Part shown: in pieces, positions 35,038-47,700 of the stretch | How the letters are laid out: the number at the start of each line of letters is the position of its first letter | Numbering within the stretch: the stretch's first letter is position 1 | NCBI GenBank assembly: GCA_014529385.2 | Contig: CM043967.1 | Coordinates: 8,584,501-8,648,500, forward strand | Length of the DNA stretch: 64,000 nucleotides | Source of the DNA: Adiantum capillus-veneris | Taxonomy: Eukaryota > Streptophyta > Polypodiopsida > Polypodiales > Pteridaceae | Reading direction: 5' to 3' | Translations under genes and position numbers: made by a program | The notes under the pieces: generated by a model | Databases searched by the model: none | Told to the model about the DNA's origin: nothing | What the model saw: only the letters and a program-made list of their open reading frames with translations

Positions 35038-35493
35038 CTATCCTTCCAATATGAGTGAATATCCAAACCTGCTTGAGATCCTACCTCAAATCCTTCAATA
35101 GGAGGAAGAAAGACATGCCTCCTTTTACTGGTCTGGTTCACTCTCTGACTTAGCTCATTTGCCTTGTTTGCTTCTTGTATTTGTTTCCAAAGTTCATCTA
35201 AGTCAGTGTCTTCTCTGTATATATCATGTATGATAGGATGGAAACCATCATCAAATGCCTGATCTATGATATTCATCACTACTCTTGGAATTTCAATTAT
35301 CTTTGCGGGTACTAATTTAGCTTTGGGAACCTCAGTTATCTTTCCAGGCTTGTGCCTTGGTGGGACCACTGGTGTTGGAGCTGGAACCTCTATCCAACCG
35401 TCTGGTTTTCTTCTTGGTGGCTCTAAAAAAGCTTGGACTGTTTGGATCATCTTTTGACACATTTCCAACCTTTTCTTTTCCAACTCAGTGTAT
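35038..35493 (-). pseudogene. Element F gag-protease linker fragment (left piece)
   Basis: Minus-strand frame: LEKKRLEMCQKMIQTVQAFL, then a Pro/Lys-rich segment (PRHKPGKITEVPKAKLVPAK) and an acidic helical part (REDTDLDELWKQIQEANKAN). It continues in frame from the F piece right of E once E and one GGGTA are removed. It resembles B's linker at 21786-22418. It is cut at 35037/35038 by the end of B's 3' LTR. Confidence 0.72.
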
Positions 35494-35498
35494 GGGTA
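35494..35498 (+). repeat. Target-site duplication of element E array, left copy (GGGTA)
   Basis: GGGTA precedes LTR1 and recurs at 51725-51729 after LTR3. No such copy flanks the middle LTR. Confidence 0.92.
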
Positions 35499-37088
35499 TG
35501 TAACATTTAATGGCCTAAAATCTTATGTGTAGCGGAAATTAGCATGAATATAGTGGGCATTTCATTAGAATAGATTCCTAATGAGAATTACAAGAGTGCT
35601 TGGGTGGAGAGAGCAACAAAAAGCATAACACCTAGTTAGATAGCACGAAAATACTTTCAAAAGAGAGAGCAATTAAGCTATTGACAACAGTTGAGGACCG
35701 GATTTGCATGGAGCCGGTCCCCCCTCCAAAAGGCTTTGTATTATGGTTTCTCCCATCAAGAGAGACATTGTACAATACAATTCTTTGTGTTCCTTCAAGA
35801 CTAGCTAGTGCAATGAAGATGGAAGCTTCATACACCAAGCAAAACACTTAATCAAACACAACTTGAATTATCCCCGTTCTCAGACCCAAGACCTCACACA
35901 CCTTCGAAGATGGTGAGAGCTAGCAGGGTATGAGAGTAGATTGAGAAGAAAAAGAAGTATCTTACGAGAAAGATGTACATCTCCTCACATAATCACTCAT
36001 ATTAGCATAGCTTAGCTTAGTAATTAGCTTGGTAGAGAAGATGAGCATGCATTGAAGCTTGGCTCTTGGTTGGATTTGCATCCATATGCCAAGAGAGTGT
36101 TGATGTAGGCTTCTATCTCACAAGCTTGGAGTAGGTGATGAGCTCTCCATTAAAGCTTGGGAGGAGATAGAGTATTCTTCCTTCACACATGGTCAAGTGT
36201 GAGTGTGTGTGTGTCAATGCCAAGCAAAAATCAGCCCCCCCTCTCTCTTGGGCGAGCCCTAGCTGCTAATTAGGTCTGGCTTTTGCCTCATTGGACCTCC
36301 CCAGGTCAAGCCAATAGGAATTAAGCAGCATAAGTGATAGCCTTCTGACTTGTGTCCCCCTTTCCCCTTTTGTGAGAGCTTTAGGTAATTAAATAATTAA
36401 ACTAAACTCTCATTGGACCCCTTTACCTCCTGGCCAATAGGAATCAGGCAAGCCATGGGGCTCCTGAATGCTCATTGGACCCCTTGGGAGACTGCCCAAT
36501 AGTCTTCTAGGAGACTTAATTCTCATTGGTTTCTTTTATTAAATGTTTTTAAATTAATTAAACTAGATTTACTCTAGCTTAATTCTCATTGGTCCACTTC
36601 AAGGGTCTTCCAATAGGAATTGGGCACACCTTGTGGGCATCTGGCCTAGGGAGCTGACATGTGTCCCTCATTCCCTTTGTGTAAAGGGAGCCTGTGTGTG
36701 TGTGTGTGGCTTTCTCTCTCATCCCCTAGCTTTGGGGCTCGCCCCCTCCCATGTAGGGATGTGCAAAGACTTTTTAGGGCACACACTAAGCATCCAATTT
36801 TCCCTAGGGTTGACCTTTGGACACAACCTTTGAATTTTGGAACCTTAGCATTTTGGAAGTCTTAATGGGCTGAACCTTAGGGTCTTTTTGGCCCATTGTT
36901 TCACATGGCTCTTTTGCAGATGGCCCCCCCTTTGGATCCCTATTTTCCCTCCTTTGGATCCCTACTGTGGCCGGTCTGCTAGCTTAACCAATATTCTAGC
37001 TTTTTCTCCCTTGGCACTTCCCCACATTAAATGATCAGTTTAATATGAGAAAATCATTTAGGAGAATTAGATATTGATTATTATGACA
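35499..37088 (-). repeat. Element E LTR1 (3' end of the array), 1590 bp
   Basis: Minus strand starts TGTCATAATAATC and ends ATGTTACA. It carries private changes against LTR2 and LTR3, for example near 35645 (GCACGAAAATAC versus GCATCGACAATAC), plus GT-repeat length differences. A CCAAT/ATTGG cluster lies at about 36288-36617. Confidence 0.95.
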
Positions 37089-37101
37089 TTACCTCTCTCT
37101 T
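37089..37101 (-). other. Polypurine tract of element E, copy 1
   Basis: Minus strand AAGAGAGAGGTAA abuts LTR1. Confidence 0.85.
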
Positions 37102-37446
37102 GAAATCATAGTCGTCCTCGACTATGGTGTAGAGAAGATAAAGCATATGCATGAGTCCTTTTCTTTAGCGGGTAGAGGATCCCTATGTTACCCTACGACA
37201 TCATTCCATAATGGATGACTAGTCCATTTGGCGCTTGAGAGCCTGAGGCTGCCGCAAGCATGTCTGCACGTTAGTCCTATCAGTCTTCCATAGTAGAGTG
37301 ACAAGCTCTACTTGGTGTTCGGGAGACGTCGTCTCCGCAAACTTGATCTAAGCATGCATACTACTTCATTTTTGTGCACAAATAAAGAAAAAGAGAGTCT
37401 TATAAGACAAAAAATTTTGTTCATTTTTAACATTTTGTACATTTGC

Positions 37447-40400
37447 TTACTCTTGGGAAGCATTGTAAGCATTGACAAGGTTTAGGTTATCCTTTAATTG
37501 TATGCCTTGCATCCATCTAGCATCTTCAAAAGGATAATTCTTAAACTTAATAAGATATCGTCGGATAGTCTTACCGCCTCTTAATACCTTGTCTTCATGT
37601 CGGAGAATGGACTCGGGCTGCAGCACCTCCTCGTGGTCCTCGATCTCCGGTGGATCTTCAATAGTTGGTTCTTGAGGTGGCTCTCCTTTGTAAGGCTTTA
37701 ATAGGCTCACATGAAAAGCATTGTGTATGAGCCAATGATTGGGCAACTTAAGTTGATAGGCCATCTCATTGATTGGCCTAAGAATCTGGAAGGGACCATA
37801 ATACCTTTTTGCTAGTTTAGCATAGTACTTTTGGTGGCCCGTAGGATTCTTGCCCGTCGTGTGCCTTAATCGAGCCTTGGGAAACTTTAACAAGACCCAA
37901 TCGTTTTCTTTAAAGGCTTGGGCTCTTCTGTGCTTGTCAGCAGCAGCCTTTTGCCTTTGCTGTGAGATAGAGATAGCATCCTTAATCTTTTGGAAAGATT
38001 CTTGTAGGTCTCAGCTATACTCATCTGCAGCGAAGATCTTCCCATGTACCTTAAGTAGCAAGGGACTTTTTGATCTTCCCTCAATTACCTCGAAAGGTGC
38101 TTTTCCTGTGGAAGTATGTACAGTGTTATTGTAAGCATACTCTACTAAGGGTAAGTACTTCTCCCATTGGGATCTTTGATCTACTTCCGTTACATAGGCT
38201 TTTAGTAGATCAAGAATGGTTAGGTTAGCTATTTCACTTTGGCCATCAGTTTGTGGATGATAGGCCGAAGAGAAGTTTAGCCTTGTTCCTAAATTCTCAA
38301 AGAGACCCTTCCAGAAATTACTGGTCATTCTAGGATCCCTATCCGACACTATGGACATTGGCAAGCCATGGTACTTGAAAATTTGTGAAATGAAGAGGGT
38401 TGCCATTTGATGGGCTTTGATAGTCTTTTTGACAGGTATAAAATGAGCTTGTTTACTGAACCTGTCTACTATCGTCCATATTCCCGTATTCCCATGGATA
38501 GACTTAGGCAATCCAAAGATAAAATCCATGGATATGCTCTCCCACGGTGAATTAGGGATTGGCAAGGGTTGAAGCAATCCAAGTTGCTTCCCTCTATCAA
38601 ATTTTGTCTTTTGACATACCACACATTTGGAAACATACTCGTGTATGTTCACTTTCATGGTAGGCCAATAGAAATATGTTTCAATTCCCTTTAGGGTAGA
38701 CTGAATCCCTCTATGCCCCGCATATGGGGGAGCATGAGATTCATACATTACTTTCTCACGTAGTGAGTTAGTAACGCATAGTCTATTGCCATAGAGAAGA
38801 TAACCATCTTGTAAAGTAAATGGTTCTTCTTTCTTCCCTAATGCAAGGGCTGAAATCACATCTCTAAAATCGGGATCAATAGCATACTCATCTATCATTG
38901 AAGATAGATCATTGTGAGTTGCTATGGAAACCGCATTCACTCTCGGTCGTCTTGAGAGTGCATCGGCTACTTGATTATGCTTGCCAGCAATGTGAGCAAT
39001 ATGAAAATGAAATTGCGAAAGGAAATTTGCCCACCTCATTTGTTTGTCGGAAAGCTTGGTCTGCGTCATGAAGTACTTAAGACTTTGGTGATCCGTTCGC
39101 AGAATGAAAGGAGTCCCCAATAAATAGTGCTTCCATGAGTCTAAGGCATGTAGAACTACAACGAGTTCTTTTTCGTATATGCCTAGAGCTTGCTCAACAG
39201 GGTCGAGCCTTCGACTCTCATAGCCTATGGCGTGCCCTTCTTGGAGCAGAACAGCCCCAAGGCAATCACCACAAGCATCACATTGGACCTCAAATGGTTT
39301 TGAGAGATCCGGTAGTGTAAGCACAGGTTGAGAGATAAGCTTTTCTTTAAGCTTTTCGAAAGCATTGTTCTCTTTAGCAGACCACGTATACCTAACATTT
39401 TTCTTTGTTAGGTCATGTAATGGTCCCGCAATTTGTGAGAACTTTTCTATGAAGCGTCTATAGTATGCACACATACCTATAAAGCTTCTTAGTTCATGAA
39501 GATTCCTTGGTTTAGGCCATCCTTTTATTACCTCTAACTTGGATGGATCCATTTGGATTCCATCTTGAGAGATAATGTGACCTAAATATTGAATCTCTTG
39601 CAAGAAAAATTCACTTTTCTTTCGATTAACATAAAGTTTATTCTCTCTTAAAACTTGAAATATTACCTGGAGGTGTTGCTTGTGTTCCTCCAATGAATTA
39701 GAGTAGATGATAATATCATCAAAGAACACTCCAGTGAAGGTTCGATGAGGCCTGAACAGCTTCTCCATCAAGCGGTTAAATGTGGCTGGTGCATTAGTCA
39801 AGCCAAAAGGCATGACAATGTATTCGTAAAGACCAAATGTAGTACGAAATGCGGTCTTTACAATGTCTTGATCAACTATCCTTATTTGATGATAGCCACT
39901 TTTTAGGTCAATCCTACTGAAGTAGGTCGATCCTTGTAGCTTATCAAATAGGTCTTCTACCCGTGGAATGGGAAACCTATTCTTGATAGTGATCCTATTT
40001 AGTGCTCTATAGTCGACACACATACGATATGTGCCGTCTTTCTTTTGCACTAATAGCACAGGTGAGCAAAATGGAGATGAGCTAGGCCTAACCATGCGCT
40101 TCTCAACTAACTCATGCACTTGCCGCATAATCTCCTCTTGTTGAGCTTGAGAAACTCTATAAGGAGGTTTGTTAGGCGGTGAACTTCCTGGAAGAAGTTC
40201 AATTGCATGGTCGTCATTACCTCGTTTAGGAGGTAGCTCACAAGGGATGTCGTCAATAAAGACATCTTGAAACCCCTTGAGAAAATTGGATAACTCTAAT
40301 TCCTTTTGGTTGCTTTTATTTTCTTTTGCTAAAGCATTAGGTTCATTTTGAGAATCTTTAACAAAAATCATGTACACGGAAATAGAGCTCTTTATTGACT

Positions 40401-42396
40401 TGTTGAAAGCTGGTGTATGTACAATGGGGATGGTGTTACCCATCTCCTTAGCATCTATATACATGTCCTTTTCCCTGAACTTAAAGGAGATTCTCCTTTC
40501 AGGAAATTTAACATGGGCAGCCAGGCGGTCAAACCATGGTGCCCCTAGGATTACATCCTCATGCTTGAGAGGAGAGATAAAGAAGTCCTCTTTGTCCACA
40601 TAGCCTTGGACATGAAGCCTCAATTTCCCGATTAAGGGAGTGACTGAAGCTTCTTGCCCCTTGAAGGCACTGTCTGCGGGTAGGATATCTCCCATCTCGT
40701 AGGATTGTATGCCTAGCTTGGTGGCTAACTCCATAGATATGAAATTGTGAGTAGAACCAGGGTCAAAGAGAATAAAAGCATCATGTTCTCTTACCTTTCC
40801 CCAAGCATGGCATAGAGGAGATCCTTTGTGGTGAGTTTGGTGAATCTCCTCCTCTTGGATTTCAACCAAAGAAGCTCTAGGAGGATCTTGGCCGTTGTTC
40901 TTTTGGGGACAAGCGCGGTACGCATGCCCTTGTTTGCCGCACTTGAAACACCGGTTATCTTTACGATAACGCTCAAGCTCTTCAGGAGAGAGTTTATTCT
41001 TTCCTTTGTGAACTCCGTTCTCTTTAGCTTTGTTGGAAGTGCCCTTAGGAGACTTTTGGACATTGTCCTTCCCCTTAGGCTCATTGGAACCCTTGTTTTC
41101 CGGGGGCTTATTATTTCTTTTACCCCCCGTTTGGAAATTGATTCGCGAGGCCACCATAGTATGGTGTATTACCGCCGATATGGTACGTGGCCTTTGGGAG
41201 TTGACATACTCCGCCATTTCTTCGGTTAAGCCCGCACAAAATTGTTGCTTTTGCTCTCCAAAATCCAACTTTTTGAAGACAGTGGCTTTGAGTTGTAGGT
41301 CCCAAAACTTGTCTACATATTTGTGGATGGATTCATTGGGAGAGAGCTTTAAGCTTCGCCATGCGGTGAGTACTTTATCTTTGGCATCGGTGGCCAAAAA
41401 CTGCTTCATAATGGAAGCTCTTAAAGCCTTCCATGTTTGTGGAGCTTCACCGTTGGCTCGTAGGCTAGACCACCATTGTCTGGCGGACTTTTGAAAGTGC
41501 ATAGCTACATGGCGTAGCTTAGAGGACTCCGTGAAGCCCTCATCTCCAAACGCCGCATCGAATTGCTGGATAAAGGCCAAAACTTTGTCTGTAGCACCGA
41601 AGGTGCCATCATAGGTAAGGAAAGAGATGCTCTTCCCTCCCTCTTTGAATTTCTTCAGCTTGGACGACCTCTTCCATGCGGCATAGGATTTCCTATGGCC
41701 TCTTCTTTTTGATGGTTCAAAAGTTGCACCATCACTTTCTTCAGAAGATGAAGAATTTGAAGAAGGTGGAGAAGAGGGTGACCTCTTTCTCGCCTTTTTC
41801 TTGTCTTGATCTTTGTCGTCTTCACGATAGCTTTCATAAGAGGAAGAGGATGAAGAAGATGGAGAAGAGGGTGTCCTCTTTCTCGCCTTTTTCTTCTCTT
41901 GCTTTTTATCATCCCTCTTTGAATTATGGCGTGGAGAAGAGTGTGATGGTCTTCTCCGCTTTGGTGGTGATGGAGAGCGTTTAGCCCGCCGTCTTCGTGG
42001 AGCCATCTCCGCCGAGGTGGCGGGAGACTCGCTTCTTTCTCGTTCCTTCGGTGGAGGCTCTTGAGTTCTCCTTTGGGAAGGAGATGCATCATCAAGAAGT
42101 AAGTTCTTGAGCCCTTCATATGGATTCTCTTCTTCTTCCCGAATCAGAGAGAGACCTCTTTTGGTAGTCTCACAAGGAGGCTTCCTAGGTGTTCTCTCGT
42201 CATGGTGATGAGCTTGGAGAATCCCGTGAGCACGGAGCTGCCGTTGCACTTCACTTTGGAGAGATGGATTGCCCATGGCTTGTTGAAGCCTAGAAACAAG
42301 ATAGTTAACAAGCATTGAAGCATCATTAGTAGCTTGCTCATGAGCAAAATCAAAGTTATCAACATTAATTTCACTCTCTTTACTATTGTCAGCCAT
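37447..42396 (-). pseudogene. gag-pol: Element E copy 1 gag-pol, single nonsense codon
   Basis: Same 1649-codon frame as copy 2 but with TGA at 38011-38013, where copy 2 has CGA (Arg in EYSRDLQ). The stop falls after the integrase core, so gag, protease, RT, RNase H and the D-D-E core remain in one 1461-codon frame. The C-terminal part with the chromodomain (37447-38010) is cut off. Other differences from copy 2 are a few missense changes (for example Leu for Pro in RGLSPIREE, Gln for Arg in EAPRTWK, His for Tyr in VIHYTMV). A single C-to-T change in CG context explains the loss. Confidence 0.93.
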
Positions 42397-42800
42397 TCTA
42401 ACAACTTTTAGGTGTAAACTTTTTAGGTGTACTTTGGCACTTCAAGCCCTAGTTGCTACTCCTCTTTACCCCTTTAGAAAAAGCACTCAAGCTACTGTAC
42501 CCGCGGCTCGAATACCATTAATTGCAAGGAATAGAAGAGAGGGTCTTTCGACACCAAAACAGCACCGGCTCCTGTCAAGCTTCTAATAGCTCAATAGTGG
42601 TTAAGCCGTAGGCAAGCCCCGTAGGACTCCACTATTAAGACCATAGCTCTCGACGGTGATGCCCCGTTAACTGCACAAAGGCAGGCGCACTGCAAGGCTG
42701 AAAAATCCCTATTCTACTTACTCACAGGCAATTAATAATACCAACCATTTGTAGCTAGCTTGAGGACCTCCCTTCTTGAGCAAGAAAAGAGAAACCTTGA

Positions 42801-42812
42801 GCTCTGATACCA
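42801..42812 (-). other. Primer binding site of element E, copy 1
   Basis: Minus strand TGGTATCAGAGC, one base after LTR2; initiator-Met type. Confidence 0.9.
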
Positions 42813-42813
42813 A

Positions 42814-44406
42814 TGTAACATTTAATGGCCTAAAATCTTATGTGTAGCGGAAATTAGCATGAATATAGTGGGCATTTCATTAGAATAGATTCCTAATGAG
42901 AATTACAAGAGTGCTTGGGTGGAGAGAGCAACAAAAAGCATAACACCTAGTTAGATAGCATCGACAATACTTTCAAAAGAGAGAGCAATTAAGCTATTGA
43001 CAACAGTTGAGGACCGGATTTGCATGGAGTCGGTCCCCCCTCCAAAAGGCTTTGTATTATGGTTTCTCCCATCAAGAGAGACATTGTACAATACAATTCT
43101 TTGTGTTCCTTCAAGACTAGCTAGTGCAATGAAGATGGAAGCTTCATACACCAAGCAAAACACTTAATCAAACACAACTTGAATTATCCCCGTTCTCAGA
43201 CCCAAGACCTCACACACCTTCGAAGATGGTGAGAGCTAGCAGGGTATGAGAGTAGATTGAGAAGAAAAAGAAGTATCTTACGAGAAAGATGTACATCTCC
43301 TCACATAATCACTCATATTAGCATAGCTTAGCTTAGTAATTAGCTTGGTAGAGAAGATGAGCATGCATTGAAGCTTGGCTCTTGGTTGGATTTGCATCCA
43401 TATGCCAAGAGAGTGTTGATGTAGGCTTCTATCTCACAAGCTTGGAGTAGGTGATGAGCTCTCCATTAAAGCTTGGGAGGAGATAGAGTATTCTTCCTTC
43501 ACACATGGTCAAGTGTGTGAGTGTGTGTGTGTCAATGCCAAGCAAAAATCAGCCCCCCCTCTCTCTTGGGCGAGCCCTAGCTGCTAATTAGGTCTGGCTT
43601 TTGCCTCATTGGACCTCCCCAGGTCAAGCCAATAGGAATTAAGCAGCATAAGTGATAGCCTTTTGACATGTGTCCCCCTTTCCCCTTTTGTGAGAGCTTT
43701 AGGTAATTAAATAATTAAACTAAACTCTCATTGGACCCCTTTGCCTCCTGGCCAATAGGAATCAGGCAAGCCATGGGGCTCCTGAATGCTCATTGGACCC
43801 CTTGGGAGACTGCCCAATAGTCTTCTAGGAGACTTAATTCTCATTGGTTTCTTTTATTAAATGTTTTTAAATTAATTAAACTAGATTTACTCTAGCTTAA
43901 TTCTCATTGGTCCACTTCAAGGGTCTTCCAATAGGAATTGGGCACACCTTGTGGGCATCTGGCCTAGGGAGCTGACATGTGTCCCTCATTCCCTTTGTGT
44001 AAAGGGAGCCTGTGTGTGTGTGTGTGGCTTTCTCTCTCATCCCCTAGCTTTGGGGCTCGCCCCCTCCCATGTAGGGATGTGCAAAGACTTTTTAGGGCAC
44101 ACACTAAGCATCCAATTTTCCCTAGGGTTGACCTTTGGACACAACCTTTGAATTTTGGAACCTTAGCATTTTGGAAGTCTTAATGGGCTGAACCTTAGGG
44201 TCTTTTTGGCCCATTGTTTCACATGGATCTTTTGCAGATGGCCCCCCCTTTGGATCCCTATTTTCCCTCCTTTGGATCCCTACTGTGGCCGGTCTGCTAG
44301 CTTAACCAATATTCTAGCTTTTTCTCCCTTGGCACTTCCCCACATTAAATGATCAGTTTAATATGAGAAAATCATTTAGGAGAATTAGATATTGATTATT
44401 ATGACA
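42814..44406 (-). repeat. Element E LTR2 (shared middle LTR), 1593 bp
   Basis: Serves as 5' LTR of copy 1 and 3' LTR of copy 2; flanked by PBS on one side and PPT on the other, with no target duplication. Confidence 0.95.
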
Positions 44407-44419
44407 TTACCTCTCTCTT
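44407..44419 (-). other. Polypurine tract of element E, copy 2
   Basis: Minus strand AAGAGAGAGGTAA abuts LTR2. Confidence 0.85.
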
Positions 44420-44764
44420 GAAATCATAGTCGTCCTCGACTATGGTGTAGAGAAGATAAAGCATATGCATGAGTCCTTTTCTTTAGCGGGTAGAGGATCC
44501 CTATGTTACCCTACGACATCATTCCATAATGGATGACTAGTCCATTTGGCGCTTGAGAGCCTGAGGCTGCCGCAAGCATGTCTGCACGTTAGTCCTATCA
44601 GTCTTCCATAGTAGAGTGACAAGCTCTACTTGGTGTTCGGGAGACGTCGTCTCCGCAAACTTGATCTAAGCATGCATACTACTTCATTTTTGTGCACAAA
44701 TAAAGAAAAAGAGAGTCTTATAAGACAAAAAATTTTGTTCATTTTTAACATTTTGTACATTTGC

Positions 44765-47700
44765 TTACTCTTGGGAAGCATTGTAAGCATTGACAAGGTT
44801 TAGGTTATCCTTTAATTGTATGCCTTGCATCCATCTAGCATCTTCAAAAGGATAATTCTTAAACTTAATAAGATATCGTCGGATAGTCTTACCGCCTCTT
44901 AATACCTTGTCTTCATGTCGGAGAATGGACTCGGGCTGCAGCACCTCCTCGTGGTCCTCGATCTCCGGTGGATCTTCAATAGTTGGTTCTTGAGGTGGCT
45001 CTCCTTTGTAAGGCTTTAATAGGCTCACATGAAAAGCATTGTGTATGAGCCAATGATTGGGCAACTTAAGTTGATAGGCCATCTCATTGATTGGCCTAAG
45101 AATCTGGAAGGGACCATAATACCTTTTTGCTAGTTTAGCATAGTACTTTTGGTGGCCCGTAGGATTCTTGCCCGTCGTGTGCCTTAATCGAGCCTTGGGA
45201 AACTTTAACAAGACCCAATCGTTTTCTTTAAAGGCTTGGGCTCTTCTGTGCTTGTCAGCAGCAGCCTTTTGCCTTTGCTGTGAGATAGAGATAGCATCCT
45301 TAATCTTTTGGAAAGATTCTTGTAGGTCTCGGCTATACTCATCTGCAGCGAAGATCTTCCCATGTACCTTAAGTAGCAAGGGACTTTTTGATCTTCCCTC
45401 AATTACCTCGAAAGGTGCTTTTCCTGTGGAAGTATGTACAGTGTTATTGTAAGCATACTCTACTAAGGGTAAGTACTTCTCCCATTGGGATCTTTGATCT
45501 ACTTCCGTTACATAGGCTTTTAGTAGATCAAGAATGGTTAGGTTAGCTATTTCACTTTGGCCATCAGTTTGTGGATGATAGGCCGAAGAGAAGTTTAGCC
45601 TTGTTCCTAAATTCTCAAAGAGACCCTTCCAGAAATTACTGGTCATTCTAGGATCTCTATCCGACACTATGGACATTGGCAAGCCATGGTACTTGAAAAT
45701 TTGTGAAATGAAGAGGGTTGCCATTTGATGGGCTTTGATAGTCTTTTTGACAGGTATAAAATGAGCTTGTTTACTGAACCTGTCTACTATCGTCCATATT
45801 CCCGTATTCCCATGGATAGACTTAGGCAATCCAAAGATAAAATCCATGGATATGCTCTCCCACGGTGAATTAGGGATTGGCAAGGGTTGAAGCAATCCAA
45901 GTTGCTTCCCTCTATCAAATTTTGTCTTTTGACATACCACACATTTGGAAACATACTCGTGTATGTTCACTTTCATGGTAGGCCAATAGAAATATGTTTC
46001 AATTCCCTTTAGGGTAGACTGAATCCCTCTATGCCCCGCATATGGGGGAGCATGAGATTCATACATTACTTTCTCACGTAGTGAGTTAGTAACGCATAGT
46101 CTATTGCCATAGAGAAGATAACCATCTTGTAAAGTAAATGGTTCTTCTTTCTTCCCTAATGCAAGGGCTGAAATCACATCTCTAAAATCGGGATCAATAG
46201 CATACTCATCTATCATTGAAGATAGATCATTGTGAGTTGCTATGGAAACCGCATTCACTCTCGGTCGTCTTGAGAGTGCATCGGCTACTTGATTATGCTT
46301 GCCAGCAATGTGAGCAATATGAAAATGAAATTGCGAAAGGAAATTTGCCCACCTCATTTGTTTGTCGGAAAGCTTGGTCTGCGTCATGAAGTACTTAAGA
46401 CTTTGGTGATCCGTTCGCAGAATGAAAGGAGTCCCCAATAAATAGTGCTTCCATGAGTCTAAGGCATGTAGAACTACAACGAGTTCTTTTTCGTATATGC
46501 CTAGAGCTTGCTCAACAGGGTCGAGCCTTCGACTCTCATAGCCTATGGCGTGCCCTTCTTGGAGCAGAACAGCCCCAAGGCAATCACCACAAGCATCACA
46601 TTGGACCTCAAATGGTTTTGAGAGATCCGGTAGTGTAAGCACAGGTTGAGAGATAAGCTTTTCTTTAAGCTTTTCGAAAGCATTGTTCTCTTTAGCAGAC
46701 CACGTATACCTAACATTTTTCTTTGTTAGGTCATGTAATGGTCCCGCAATTTGTGAGAACTTTTCTATGAAGCGTCTATAGTATGCACACATACCTATAA
46801 AGCTTCTTAGTTCATGAAGATTCCTTGGTTTAGGCCATCCTTTTATTACCTCTAACTTGGATGGATCCATTTGGATTCCATCTTGAGAGATAATGTGACC
46901 TAAATATTGAATCTCTTGCAAGAAAAATTCACTTTTCTTTCGATTAACATAAAGTTTATTCTCTCTTAAAACTTGAAATATTACCTGGAGGTGTTGCTTG
47001 TGTTCCTCCAATGAATTAGAGTAGATGATAATATCATCAAAGAACACTCCAGTGAAGGTTCGATGAGGCCTGAACAGCTTCTCCATCAAGCGGTTAAATG
47101 TGGCTGGTGCATTAGTCAAGCCAAAAGGCATGACAATGTATTCGTAAAGACCAAATGTAGTACGAAATGCGGTCTTTACAATGTCTTGATCAACTATCCT
47201 TATTTGATGATAGCCACTTTTTAGGTCAATCCTACTGAAGTAGGTCGATCCTTGTAGCTTATCAAATAGGTCTTCTACCCGTGGAATGGGAAACCTATTC
47301 TTGATAGTGATCCTATTTAGTGCTCTATAGTCGACACACATACGATATGTGCCGTCTTTCTTTTGCACTAATAGCACAGGTGAGCAAAATGGAGATGAGC
47401 TAGGCCTAACCATGCGCTTCTCAACTAACTCATGCACTTGCCGCATAATCTCCTCTTGTTGAGCTTGAGAAACTCTATAAGGAGGTTTGTTAGGCGGTGA
47501 ACTTCCTGGAAGAAGTTCAATTGCATGGTCGTCATTACCTCGTTTAGGAGGTAGCTCACAAGGGATGTCGTCAATAAAGACATCTTGAAACCCCTTGAGA
47601 AAATTGGATAACTCTAATTCCTTTTGGTTGCTTTTATTTTCTTTTGCTAAAGCATTAGGTTCATTTTGAGAATCTTTAACAAAAATCATGTACACGGAAA

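Noticed and set aside
36633-36865. Short frames in the E LTR repeated in the other LTRs
   Set aside because: They lie in regulatory LTR DNA, run across GT repeats, and have no family signature.
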